DNA from: Bacteroides sp.
GTDB taxonomy: Bacteria > Bacteroidota > Bacteroidia > Bacteroidales > Muribaculaceae
Assembly: GCA_014803765.1 (NCBI GenBank)
Contig: JAAVBC010000028.1
Span: 1-64,000, forward strand
Reading direction: 5' to 3'
DNA: 64,000 nt
This document shows positions 10,788 to 20,405 of the stretch, piece after piece; the stretch's first letter is position 1; the number at the start of each line of letters is the position of its first letter. A model generated the notes under the pieces. That model ran no database searches and was not told the DNA's origin. It saw only the letters and a list, made by a program, of their open reading frames with translations. Position numbers and translations under genes: made by a program.

Positions 10788-10991
10788 TCAGTTTCTGCCG
10801 AGGTAGAGTCTCACGCCGCGCCATACGCCGTAAGCGCAGAGGATAATGCCTACCGTCAGAGATATACCTTGGTTGTCGATATTGAAGACATCGAGAATGA
10901 AAAGGATTCCCATCGCGAGATATACGAGTATCATAAAGATGCCAAAAATCAGTCGCATCCCTTTGGGTGAATTATTAGAATAGTTATCCAT
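10788..10991 (-). CDS. Small two-helix membrane protein (67 aa)
   Basis: MRLIFGIFMILVYLAMGILFIL...GISLTVGIILCAYGVWRGVRLYLG; lies between tonB and pstS-like genes. Confidence 0.65.
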   Translation of the reverse strand: MDNYSNNSPKGMRLIFGIFMILVYLAMGILFILDVFNIDNQGISLTVGIILCAYGVWRGVRLYLGRN

Positions 10992-11105
10992 AGCAGTTAA
11001 ATTTTAATGTTTTCGACTTTATTTATTGTAATATTTTAACAATTAATCACGCTAATTGGTTGCGCCGGCGTAATGAAAAAAGGAACTTGACAGCAATAAG
11101 TATAC

Positions 11106-11149
11106 TATAAAAGAAGAGCCGACTTTCAAAAGTCGGCTCTTCTTTTATA
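11106..11149. terminator. Bidirectional-looking hairpin terminator with 20-bp perfect stem
   Basis: tataaaagaagagccgactt-tcaa-aagtcggctcttcttttata. Confidence 0.85.
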
Positions 11150-11165
11150 GAGATTGAATTAAGGA

Positions 11166-12038
11166 TTACTGATTCTGCAGGCGGAATGTCACGGGGAGGT
11201 TGAAGTAAGAGCGGACAGCCTGACCGTTGTTCTTACCCGGCTGCCACTTCGGCATTCTCTTCACGACGCGAAGAGCCTCCTGGTCGAGGTCGCGATCGAC
11301 ACCCTTTACGATAGAGGGCGAACCAATCGAACCATCTTTTTCCACGACGAATTTTACTACGACACGACCTGAGATACCATTTTGCTGAGCAGATTCCGGA
11401 TAACGGATGTTGTTGGAGAGCCACTTCATCATTGCAGCTGCACCACCGGGGAATTCCGCGGGCTGCTCAACGGCAACGAAGATCTTTTCGGGTTCATGCT
11501 TTACAACTTCCGGTTCGGGTTCTTTAACAATAACCTGTTCCTGAACTGCCTTAAACTTATCGGCATCATCAGCACCCTCCTGGTTGACAACGCCGCGGGC
11601 GGTGTTATCTTCCTTCTGGGTTTCCATGTCCATCACTTCGTTTTTCACCTTATCAGCGTCGACGATAGCGATTTGAGTGACCTGCACGGTGGCGAGGACT
11701 TCCTCGGGCACCTCAGGTATTTCCATTTCCATTTTCTGCTGCTCCGGTTCTTCCTCGGGCTGCTCTTCGTCAGCTACGGTCTCGACCTCAAGAGCCTGCA
11801 TGCGTTCACGCTCCTCGATGAGGGCGAGACGATCTTGCTCAGCCTTGTAGTCAGAATAGTAGGAATAACCTATAATAAGGAGCACAACCACGATGAGTCC
11901 GATGAAGGCGTAGAGGGCAGCCAGATTGTGGCGGCGATCTGAATCCTTACGCAATTGATATGCGCCGAACTCCTGGTTCTTATCGGCGAAGACTATGTCA
12001 CGCCATTCTTTCGAAGTTAGATCTACATTTTTAGCCAT
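11166..12038 (-). CDS. tonB: TonB family energy transducer
   Basis: N-terminal TM, acidic/Pro-rich linker, C-terminal TonB domain (YPESAQQNGISGRVVVKFVVEKDGSI). Confidence 0.93.
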   Translation of the reverse strand: MAKNVDLTSKEWRDIVFADKNQEFGAYQLRKDSDRRHNLAALYAFIGLIVVVLLIIGYSYYSDYKAEQDRLALIEERERMQALEVETVADEEQPEEEPEQQKMEMEIPEVPEEVLATVQVTQIAIVDADKVKNEVMDMETQKEDNTARGVVNQEGADDADKFKAVQEQVIVKEPEPEVVKHEPEKIFVAVEQPAEFPGGAAAMMKWLSNNIRYPESAQQNGISGRVVVKFVVEKDGSIGSPSIVKGVDRDLDQEALRVVKRMPKWQPGKNNGQAVRSYFNLPVTFRLQNQ

Positions 12039-12075
12039 TTTCGTTCGATTTGCTTAAGAGTTAATAAATCTAACA

Positions 12076-12876
12076 TTAATCGTTATGGTGTTTACGATAG
12101 TCATCGAGCATGATGATGTCGACATCAGTGAGATTATCGATCTGATATTTCGAGATCGAGTTAATCTGCATCTCATCCAGAATATCTACAAGTCCGCGGT
12201 AAGAAGCCTCGGGAGTAGACTTGATGATGATGACGGGTTTCTTGATGTTTTCATCCTTACGCACTTTGGAGGCAGCCTCATTATACTTTGCCATGGCAGC
12301 TTCACGTTCGTCTTTAGTCTCGAGCGAACCGAACTTGCCGTCAGCAAGGTCTTTTTTGAGAGCGTTGACCTTTTCGAGGACATCCTTATTACGCTGCTGA
12401 ATGATCTCGCGGATTCCGCGAGCCTTATGGTCGCCGACTGAATTCACCTCGTCAGAGAGGAGATCAGACTTCTTAAGGTTATTGTTCTCGGAAAGCACTA
12501 CGCCGCCTGCTCCAAGCATTCCGGCGTCGCCACCGGGTTTGCCATCGTAGTAAAAAATCTCATTGACCACATTGCCATTGACGGAGTCAACCACGAGGGT
12601 GCCGGGAGTGGGACCCGGTTTTTTCTTCGCATCGATGATGATAGTGATGGCATCATCTGCGGAAGCCTGCGACATATTCTCCTCATTCTGCACCTTTTCG
12701 TTAGTCGGCAGAGCGATGGTCAAAGTCTGGGACTTGATCATGGTCGTACAAAGCATGAAGAATGTGATAAGCAACATGTTCATGTCGACCATAGGCGTAA
12801 AGTCCACGCGGATCTGCATTTTTTTCTGGTGACCTTTCTTTCCGCTGTCACCTCCTGATTGCTGAACTTCTGCCAT
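12076..12876 (-). CDS. exbD: ExbD/TolR family biopolymer transport protein (extended periplasmic part)
   Basis: IRVDFTPMVDMNMLLITFFMLCTTM. Confidence 0.9.
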   Translation of the reverse strand: MAEVQQSGGDSGKKGHQKKMQIRVDFTPMVDMNMLLITFFMLCTTMIKSQTLTIALPTNEKVQNEENMSQASADDAITIIIDAKKKPGPTPGTLVVDSVNGNVVNEIFYYDGKPGGDAGMLGAGGVVLSENNNLKKSDLLSDEVNSVGDHKARGIREIIQQRNKDVLEKVNALKKDLADGKFGSLETKDEREAAMAKYNEAASKVRKDENIKKPVIIIKSTPEASYRGLVDILDEMQINSISKYQIDNLTDVDIIMLDDYRKHHND

Positions 12877-12877
12877 T

Positions 12878-13603
12878 TTATTCTCCTCCTGACTTTAGAG
12901 CGGTCAATAGTGTAAATTTATTCTGTTTGATGGTCTGCAGGTTATCCATCACCATGTGGATGACTTCGAAGCTTGTGTTCTGGTCAGCCTTGATTGCGAC
13001 ACCCATACCATCTTTCATAGCCTGCGAAAGATTGTCGTTGCCTGCCATGCGGGCTGCCTTTACCCAGAGCTGGAACTCGTTGAGATTGTTCTCGTCATTT
13101 TCCTTAGTGATAGGAATGCCGGAGATATGATTAGGATTGGGATCCTCGCCGGCAAGCCATTGGTCCATCTTAGTCAAGCCTTCCTGTTCGTCAGCCAGGT
13201 TAAGAAATTCTCCCATCTGGCTGAGGGGAACGCCGAAAGCTCCTAATTTGCTGAACGCTTGCTTTTGCTGAGCATTGAAGCTGATTTTGTTCTTATGCGA
13301 CTCATTGTAAAGGTTGGTCACTTCATCAAGGAGTGCCACACGCATCTTGGCATTCGACCATTGTGCGCTGGTGTCATTGTTCATCGTGAGCCAAACCTGT
13401 CCTTTCGGACTTACAAGGACCTGGAGCACGTTGGTCTCCTGCACCTTCTCGGTTGACACCGAGGCAGGGGTTACGACCGTAGCCGGTTCCTTGGACAAGA
13501 AAGTAGAAGTCAACATGAAGAAGGTAAGCAAAAGCACGGTCACGTCACTCATCGCAGTCATGTCGATGAATGTACTCTTTCTTGCTATTTTTACTCTTCC
13601 CAT
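12878..13603 (-). CDS. exbD: ExbD/TolR family biopolymer transport protein
   Basis: TFIDMTAMSDVTVLLLTFFMLTSTF; adjacent second ExbD. Confidence 0.88.
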   Translation of the reverse strand: MGRVKIARKSTFIDMTAMSDVTVLLLTFFMLTSTFLSKEPATVVTPASVSTEKVQETNVLQVLVSPKGQVWLTMNNDTSAQWSNAKMRVALLDEVTNLYNESHKNKISFNAQQKQAFSKLGAFGVPLSQMGEFLNLADEQEGLTKMDQWLAGEDPNPNHISGIPITKENDENNLNEFQLWVKAARMAGNDNLSQAMKDGMGVAIKADQNTSFEVIHMVMDNLQTIKQNKFTLLTALKSGGE

Positions 13604-13662
13604 ATTAGCTATTAACTTTATCGGATATTGTGAATGTTAATGTAACTCAACAAATTTCTCAA

Positions 13663-14508
13663 TTACTCGTGAGTAGCTGCGAAAGTTGCAACGATTGAGA
13701 AACCGATTTCGTCGATAGCGTAGGTGAGGTTGTCGATTTTGTTGGTGAAGAAGTTGTAAGAGATTACAGCGAATGCACCGGTTGCGATACCGAAGGCGGT
13801 ATTCACAAGAGCCTCAGAGATACCTGTAGAAAGCTCAGTTGAGTCAGGTGAACCTGAAGTTGCAAGAGCCTGGAATGATTTGATCATACCCATCACAGTA
13901 CCGAGAAGACCGACGAGAGTACCGAGAGTTGTGAGGGTTGCGATGATCGGGAGGTTCTGAGAGAGTGAAGGCATCTCAAGAGCTGTAGCTTCTTCTACCT
14001 CGTTGCGGAGAGTTGTCAGCTTCTGCTCTTTTGAAAGAGTTGTGTTAGCGTCCATCTCTTTGTACTTAACGAGAGTGTTGTAGACTACAGATGCTACAGA
14101 ACCCTTCTGCTGCTTGCAACGATTCATTGCTGCGTCGATATTCTTTGCAGCGAGGTCAGCCTTGATGTCAGCGACAAACTTAGTAGTGTTGCCCTTGCCG
14201 GATGCTGAACGGATTGCGATCCAACGCTCGATGGAGAGAACGATAACAGTGAGAAGCAATGTCATCAGGATAGGCACGATGAAACCACCTTTGTAGACTG
14301 TACCTGCAAGGTTCAGGGGGTGACCTTCGTTTGTACCTCCCTCGAAGTTGCCGCCATAACCCATGCCGAACAGGAAGATACAGATAGCTGCAGCGCAGCA
14401 AACGAGAATTACGACGAACGCATTGCGGATGCCGCGTACCTGAGAAATTTTTTCCTCTTTCTTAATTTTTGCAGCCATGTTGGTTGCCTTGGGATCCTTT
14501 GATTCCAT
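13663..14508 (-). CDS. exbB: ExbB/TolQ/MotA-type proton channel protein
   Basis: SQNLPIIATLTTLGTLVGLLGTVMGMIKSFQAL; NTAFGIATGAFAVISYNFF. Confidence 0.93.
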   Translation of the reverse strand: MESKDPKATNMAAKIKKEEKISQVRGIRNAFVVILVCCAAAICIFLFGMGYGGNFEGGTNEGHPLNLAGTVYKGGFIVPILMTLLLTVIVLSIERWIAIRSASGKGNTTKFVADIKADLAAKNIDAAMNRCKQQKGSVASVVYNTLVKYKEMDANTTLSKEQKLTTLRNEVEEATALEMPSLSQNLPIIATLTTLGTLVGLLGTVMGMIKSFQALATSGSPDSTELSTGISEALVNTAFGIATGAFAVISYNFFTNKIDNLTYAIDEIGFSIVATFAATHE

Positions 14509-14790
14509 ACTGATAAGATGTTAGTTTTTTAGGTTAAATTTATTTTAGTTTATTTTTTGTCTCTTTTTCGGGTCGATTCTTTTAAATTGCTTGCTGGCGA
14601 GGTTTCTTTTTTCTCTTTTCGGCAATTCTACTTGAATGCGTAATGCAATGCAAATTTACAATATATTTTCATAAATCCAAGTGAAGAAGTTGTAAAAAAA
14701 CGTTGGATTTTTATTCCAACTTCATAAAGATTCTGAAAATATATGTCGAGTTGTTGTAAAACTATGTTTTATAACATATTTTGGTTAAAA

Positions 14791-14819
14791 TCCCACTGCG
14801 CTGTTTGAGCGCAGTGGGA
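14791..14819 (-). terminator. Hairpin terminator downstream of pgk
   Basis: tcccactgcgct...agcgcagtggga. Confidence 0.7.
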
Positions 14820-14872
14820 GAGTAATCTTTTGTGCCCGACGGGCAATTTATTGCATTATCCGATCTGGGAGT

Positions 14873-16123
14873 TTAGCCTTTGATGGCTGCAATTCCGGGA
14901 AGAGTCTTTCCTTCGATAGCTTCAAGGAGAGCGCCACCACCTGTTGATACGTAGCTGACGCTGTCGGCGCAACCGAATTTATTGACACATGCCACGCTGT
15001 CGCCACCGCCTACGAGTGAGAATGCACCATTCTCTGTAGCTTCTACGATTGCGTCTGCGATTGCCTTGGAGCCGGTAGTGAAGTTATCGAACTCAAACAC
15101 ACCTGCCGGACCATTCCAAAGGATTGTCTTTGCGGGGAGGATAGCATTGCGGAATGCGATAATGCTGTCCGGACCTGCGTCAAGACCTTCCCAGCCTTCG
15201 GGGATATCCATAACTGAGCAGATCTGAGTGTGTGCGTCGTTGGAGAAGTCGTCGGCTGCCACGCAGTCTGTGCCGAGTACGAGATTGACGCCTTTTTCTT
15301 CCGCCATCTTGATGATGTCGAGAGCGAGCTGAAGCTTATCATCCTCGCAGATGGATTTGCCGACTTTGCCGCCGCGTGCCTTTGCGAAAGTATAGGTCAT
15401 GCCGCCGCAGAGAATAAGATTGTCAACCTTATCCATGAGGTTTTCGATGATGCCGATCTTTGTGCTGACCTTTGAGCCACCCATGATTGCAGTGAAGGGG
15501 CGCTGGATATCCTTGAGGATATTGTCGACAGCCTTAACTTCCTTCTCCATAAGGAAACCGAGCATCTTGTCCTGAGCGTCGAAGTAGTCGGCGATGACAG
15601 CTGTAGAAGCGTGCTTGCGGTGAGCTGTGCCGAATGCGTCGTTGACATAAACATCAGCATAGCTTGCGAGAGTCTTTGCAAACTCTTTCTGACGCTCTTT
15701 CATCTCTTTCTTTGCATCCTCGTAGGCGGGATCGTTCTTATCAATACCTACGGGCTTACCTTCCTCTTCGGGATAGAAACGGAGGTTTTCAAGAAGGAGA
15801 ACTTCTCCGGGTTTGAGTTCCTTAGCCGCCTCGGAAGCTTTCATGCAGTCGTCGACGAATTTTACGTCTGTGCCGAGAGCCTTGGCTACATTGTCGCGAA
15901 TCTGAGAGAGGGAGAATTTGGGGTTGACTTTGCCTTTGGGTTTACCCATGTGGCTCATAAGGATGAGCGAACCGCCGTCAGCGAGAATTTTCTTAAGGGT
16001 GGGGAGGGCGCCGCGGATACGAGTATCGTCGGTCACATTTCCATTTTCGTCCAGGGGTACGTTAAAGTCAACGCGCACGATGGCTTTCTTACCTGCAAAA
16101 TTGTAGTTTTCAATGCTTGCCAT
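14873..16123 (-). CDS. pgk: Phosphoglycerate kinase
   Basis: [36 protein letters not shown]; start set at MASIENYNF. Confidence 0.97.
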   Translation of the reverse strand: MASIENYNFAGKKAIVRVDFNVPLDENGNVTDDTRIRGALPTLKKILADGGSLILMSHMGKPKGKVNPKFSLSQIRDNVAKALGTDVKFVDDCMKASEAAKELKPGEVLLLENLRFYPEEEGKPVGIDKNDPAYEDAKKEMKERQKEFAKTLASYADVYVNDAFGTAHRKHASTAVIADYFDAQDKMLGFLMEKEVKAVDNILKDIQRPFTAIMGGSKVSTKIGIIENLMDKVDNLILCGGMTYTFAKARGGKVGKSICEDDKLQLALDIIKMAEEKGVNLVLGTDCVAADDFSNDAHTQICSVMDIPEGWEGLDAGPDSIIAFRNAILPAKTILWNGPAGVFEFDNFTTGSKAIADAIVEATENGAFSLVGGGDSVACVNKFGCADSVSYVSTGGGALLEAIEGKTLPGIAAIKG

Positions 16124-16361
16124 AGTAATTTTACTGTAATAAATTTTAGTTATAAATTGTCTGTTAAATTTTGAGTGGGGAGCAAGCCGGCCGGTAGTAA
16201 TTATCAGTAGGAGTTTTTTTGCCTGTGGCAATTCCTACTCATGAATATGGATTCCGATTGCTTCCTGATGATTGAGAATTGATATGGATGAGTTTTCGTC
16301 TCATTAATCATCTCACTGCAAAGATAGTGATTTTTACCGAAATATTTTGTAATTTTGAATC

Positions 16362-17816
16362 ATGGAATCGCAAGAAATAGTTAAAATTTCACAAGAACTC
16401 TTTGGAAAAACGCCATTGAGGGTTGAAAAAGTGGCAGAAGCCGGTTCTTCACGCCGTTATTATCGTGTCGGATTATCTGATGGTGAGTCTGATTTAATAT
16501 TTACATTCGGGGATGATCTTCGCGAGAACAGAGCCTTCTGCGAATTGGCGGAATTTTTCTCATCGCAGACTTCGGGGATTCCTGAAGTATTGGCTCATGC
16601 AGAGGATTATTCCTGGTATGTGCAGAGGAGTGTAGGTCGGCGTTCGCTCCTTGAAGTGATAAATGAGTGCAGACGCGCCGGGGATGATCCGGAGGTGAAG
16701 TTGGGCGATATTATCAGAGATTGTTTTAAGGCGTTGATAAGGATGCAGGTTGCCGATCCGGCGGGTTGGGAACCCCGGGTGTTTAATCCGCCGTTCAGCC
16801 GCAGATCCGTGATGTGGGATCTTAATTATTTCAAGTATGATTTTCTCAAGGTTGCCGGATTCGATTTTGACGAGAATGCCTTAGAGGATGATTTCGAGCG
16901 CTTTGCCGGAAGATTAGTCGAGGTTCCGGATAGCCTTTCCGGTTTTATATACAGGGATTTCCAGAGCCGAAACATTATGATAGGTGGTGATGACCTATGT
17001 GAGAATGTACCGGGCTTTATAGACTTTCAGGGGGGACGGCGTGGTCCGCTGCTCTATGACGCGGTTTCATTTCTATGGCAGGCAAAAGCAGGTTTTTCCG
17101 ACGGGTTTAGAAGGGAGATGCTGAGATATTACCTTGAAGAACTTGGACGGTGCAGGGCGATTGATATGCAGGAAGCGGAAGCATTGGTAGGACAGATAGT
17201 CGTATTCAGACTTTTGCAGGTGCTCGGTGCCTACGGACTGAGAGGGCTTGTAGAAAAGAAAGCTCATTTTATCGAGAGTATTCCGGCGGCTTTGAATAAT
17301 CTTAAAGAGCAACTGGATGGCGGAATGTTGTCGGATTATCCTGAGATGGAAAGAGTCTGCCGGGAGATGTGCAGTGATAAAAGATGGCAAAATGAAGAGA
17401 AGCCCGGAGGGTTGACATTGGAAGTGTTCAGTTTCTCCTATAAGAAAGGTTATCCCGCAGATTATTCCGGAAATGGAGGAGGCTTCATGTTTGATTGTCG
17501 CGGAATGCATAATCCCGGCAGATATGCCGAATACAAGACTCTCACTGGATTAGACACGCCGGTGATAGAATTTCTTGAAGAGAGGGGAGAGGTGCAGGAT
17601 TTTGTGGAAAAGTCAGCTTCAATAGTGATTCCGAGTGTCGATACTTATATCCGCCGAGGATTCTCGAACCTTCAGGTCGGATTCGGGTGCACAGGAGGGC
17701 AGCATCGCTCAGTATATTGCGCCGAACATTTCGGCAGGATGATGGCGGAGCGTTATCCGGAAGTCAGAGTGATAATTAATCACAGAGAGCAGAAATTGAA
17801 ATATCAGGTGTGCTAA
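16362..17816 (+). CDS. Phosphotransferase (AmgK-like sugar kinase) fused to RapZ C-terminal domain
   Basis: N-terminal APH-type kinase (FIYRDFQSRNIMI, GFIDFQGGRRGPLLYD) followed by RapZ-C signature (DCRGMHNPGR, VGFGCTGGQHRSVYCAE). Confidence 0.88.
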   Translation: MESQEIVKISQELFGKTPLRVEKVAEAGSSRRYYRVGLSDGESDLIFTFGDDLRENRAFCELAEFFSSQTSGIPEVLAHAEDYSWYVQRSVGRRSLLEVINECRRAGDDPEVKLGDIIRDCFKALIRMQVADPAGWEPRVFNPPFSRRSVMWDLNYFKYDFLKVAGFDFDENALEDDFERFAGRLVEVPDSLSGFIYRDFQSRNIMIGGDDLCENVPGFIDFQGGRRGPLLYDAVSFLWQAKAGFSDGFRREMLRYYLEELGRCRAIDMQEAEALVGQIVVFRLLQVLGAYGLRGLVEKKAHFIESIPAALNNLKEQLDGGMLSDYPEMERVCREMCSDKRWQNEEKPGGLTLEVFSFSYKKGYPADYSGNGGGFMFDCRGMHNPGRYAEYKTLTGLDTPVIEFLEERGEVQDFVEKSASIVIPSVDTYIRRGFSNLQVGFGCTGGQHRSVYCAEHFGRMMAERYPEVRVIINHREQKLKYQVC

Positions 17817-17869
17817 TCTCCGCCGGCAAGTGATCGCGCGGTCAGAGAGGATAAATAGACGAAAAGAAG

Positions 17870-18634
17870 ATGAAAGGTTTTATATTAGCAGCGGGATTGG
17901 GGACGCGATTGCGTCCGTTCACATTGGAGAATCCCAAGGCGTTGGTGCCTGTGGGGGGAGTGCCGATGCTGGAGCGTGTGATTCTGCGCATGAAGGATAA
18001 CGCCATCAATACCATAATTGTGAATATCCATCATTTCGGCGAAAAGATTATAGAGTTCCTGAAGGCTAATGATAATTTCGGGCTTGATATAAGGATAAGT
18101 GACGAGCGCGATCTGCTTCGCGACACCGGAGGGGGATTACTTCATGCTCTGGAACTTTTGGAGGATGACGAACCGCTAATGCTGCATAATGTCGACATTC
18201 TCTCCAATGCGCCTTTGAAAGAACTCGCAGAGCGGCATTTGGAGTCGCAGTCGGACGCGACTTTGTTGGTGAGTGAGCGCGATTCATCGCGTCAGCTTAT
18301 ATTTGATAATGACCGGAATCTGAGTGGATGGCATCATGTCGGGGAGAGCAGGTATCGTCCGGAGAAACTGGGAGAGGAAGTGAAGCTCAATGGGGGGATC
18401 TTGCCGAATGGTAAGATAGAAAGGGCTTTCAGCGGAATACACATAGTTAATCCCGCTGCCATCCGCCGGGAGATGACCCGGCAGAAGCGAACGGGAGTAT
18501 TTTCAATAATAGATTTCTATCTCGACTCGATTGGGAGTCTTAAAGTAAAAGGGGTTGATATGCCGAATCTTGAGATGATAGATATCGGCAAGCCCGCATC
18601 TCTTGCTCGTGCAAACGAGATTCAATTTCAATAA
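17870..18634 (+). CDS. Sugar nucleotidyltransferase (MurU-like)
   Basis: MKGFILAAGLGTRLRPFTLENPKALVPVGGVPMLE. Confidence 0.9.
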   Translation: MKGFILAAGLGTRLRPFTLENPKALVPVGGVPMLERVILRMKDNAINTIIVNIHHFGEKIIEFLKANDNFGLDIRISDERDLLRDTGGGLLHALELLEDDEPLMLHNVDILSNAPLKELAERHLESQSDATLLVSERDSSRQLIFDNDRNLSGWHHVGESRYRPEKLGEEVKLNGGILPNGKIERAFSGIHIVNPAAIRREMTRQKRTGVFSIIDFYLDSIGSLKVKGVDMPNLEMIDIGKPASLARANEIQFQ

Positions 18635-18804
18635 TGATGAAACTGATTTACGCGGTTGACATTAAATTGGAAAATGCACCCGATAATCAGTGCTAATACA
18701 GCCGAACCGCCGAGCCACCATGTAGCGCTTACACTTGTGACAAAGCAAGAGATAATCAGAAGGATCGATCCGATCACATAAAAGAGTATTGACAGTGCTT
18801 TCAT
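18628..18804 (-). CDS. Small hydrophobic protein (58 aa), absent from the supplied ORF track
   Basis: Manual translation: MKALSILFYVIGSILLIISCFVTSVSATWWLGGSAVLALIIGCIFQFNVNRVNQFHHY*. Confidence 0.5.
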   Translation of the reverse strand: MKALSILFYVIGSILLIISCFVTSVSATWWLGGSAVLALIIGCIFQFNVNRVNQFHHY

Positions 18805-18988
18805 AGTAGTAATGGTTATTAAAAGAGTCCCGATAGCTATCCCTGCAAAGGGATTGAAATATCGAAGGCTTTGATAGGTTATAATTTAATTATTTGTTTT
18901 GGCGTATTTGTGAAAATGAAGAGGGAGGATCAGCTCGATCTTCGCTTATATAACAAGCCCAGGGGCAAGAAAGATTACAATGAAATGT

Positions 18989-19032
18989 TAAAAATAATAG
19001 CTGTCGTTGAATGGGAATTCTTCGGCAGCTAT
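18989..19032 (-). terminator. Imperfect hairpin terminator downstream of prfA
   Basis: aataatagctgtcg...cggcagctatt. Confidence 0.5.
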
Positions 19033-19067
19033 TGTGTGTTGTATTATTTACTATTATGTATTATGCT

Positions 19068-20177
19068 TTAAAGCTCGGATGCTTTTAGTTTTTCTGCATT
19101 CTCGGCTATTATAAGAGCGTCTATACATTCCTGAATATCGCCGTCGAGAAAGGCGGGAAGATTGTAGATAGTATAGTTGATGCGATGATCTGTGATGCGA
19201 CCCTGAGGGAAATTGTAGGTGCGTATTTTAGCGGAGCGGTCGCCCGTGCTGACCATTGTCTTTCTCTTCGAAGCTATATCATCAAGATATTTCTGATGTT
19301 CCTTATCATAGATAAAAGAGCGCAGTCGGGATAAGGCTCTCTCTTTATTCTTAGGTTGGTCGCGGGTCTCCGTACACTCTATAAGAATCTCCTCCACGAC
19401 GCCCGTGTTAGGGTTCTTCCAATTATATCGCAGTCGGACGCCGGATTCCACCTTATTGACATTCTGACCACCTGCACCTCCGGATCGGAAAGTGTCCCAG
19501 CGAATTTCGCCCTCATGGATTTCAACATCAAACTCCTCCGCCTCGGGGAGTACTGCGACAGTAGCAGCCGACGTATGGACGCGTCCTTGAGTTTCTGTAG
19601 CGGGGACACGCTGCACTCTATGCACTCCGCTTTCATATTTCATAGTGCCGTAGACGCCGTCGCCCGTAAGTGTAAAAATAATTTCCTTAAAGCCGCCGGC
19701 AGCCCCTTCAGAAAAAGAAGAAATAGCAAGTTGCCACCCTTTGGATTCGGCATATTTCTGATACATTCTGAAGAGATCGCCTGCAAACAAAGCCGCCTCA
19801 TCGCCGCCAGTGCCACCACGTATTTCAACTATTGCATTCTTCGAGTCGTCCGGGTCAGCCGGAATGAGAAGTAATTTAATTTCTTCCTCCACCTTCGGAA
19901 GTTGCTCGCGAGTGTTATCAAGTTCCTCCTTAGCCATGGCGCGAAGGTCCTCGTCGGATTCAGTCGCGATAATTTCGCGGGACTCAGATTCAAGGTTAAG
20001 CAGATCCCGATAATGGCGAGTGGCTTCCACAATCTTTTCCAGATCGCGGTATTCCTTCGTAAGTTTAACGTAGCGTTTCTGATCCGATATGACAGAGGGG
20101 TCAGTGATAAGAGTTGCCACTTCATCAAAACGGGCGTCAATGCCATCAAGGCGTGTCAGGAGTGAATTATCGCTCAT
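19068..20177 (-). CDS. prfA: Peptide chain release factor 1
   Basis: DTFRSGGAGGQNVNKVESGVRL (GGQ motif). Confidence 0.97.
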   Translation of the reverse strand: MSDNSLLTRLDGIDARFDEVATLITDPSVISDQKRYVKLTKEYRDLEKIVEATRHYRDLLNLESESREIIATESDEDLRAMAKEELDNTREQLPKVEEEIKLLLIPADPDDSKNAIVEIRGGTGGDEAALFAGDLFRMYQKYAESKGWQLAISSFSEGAAGGFKEIIFTLTGDGVYGTMKYESGVHRVQRVPATETQGRVHTSAATVAVLPEAEEFDVEIHEGEIRWDTFRSGGAGGQNVNKVESGVRLRYNWKNPNTGVVEEILIECTETRDQPKNKERALSRLRSFIYDKEHQKYLDDIASKRKTMVSTGDRSAKIRTYNFPQGRITDHRINYTIYNLPAFLDGDIQECIDALIIAENAEKLKASEL

Positions 20178-20307
20178 ATAAAAGAGAATAAGGATAAAAA
20201 CAGACTGAAAGCACCGGGAAAAATACAGCCGGGAGGTGCGGATTTCTGTGCGTTGCAGTCAAAAGCACTGCAAAATTAACAAAAAAAGCTAAAAAGGGGG
20301 AATAAAA

Positions 20308-20339
20308 TTTGGTTGAATCGGAATAAAGCGTTAATTTTG
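20308..20339 (+). promoter_or_regulatory. Bacteroidetes-type promoter for rpsP
   Basis: TTTG (20308-20311) -N20- TAATTTTG (20332-20339). Confidence 0.75.
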
Positions 20340-20405
20340 TGGCGCTAAAGAGAGGAGGCAATAAAAAATTCTCTCAACAACAATATAAATCAACCGGCAA
20401 GTTAA

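Noticed and set aside
11382-11942. Plus-strand ORF of 186 aa
   Set aside because: Shadow of tonB's repetitive acidic/proline region; composition artefact (His/Leu/Phe-rich).
15611-16174. Plus-strand ORF of 187 aa
   Set aside because: Antisense to pgk, which is unambiguous.
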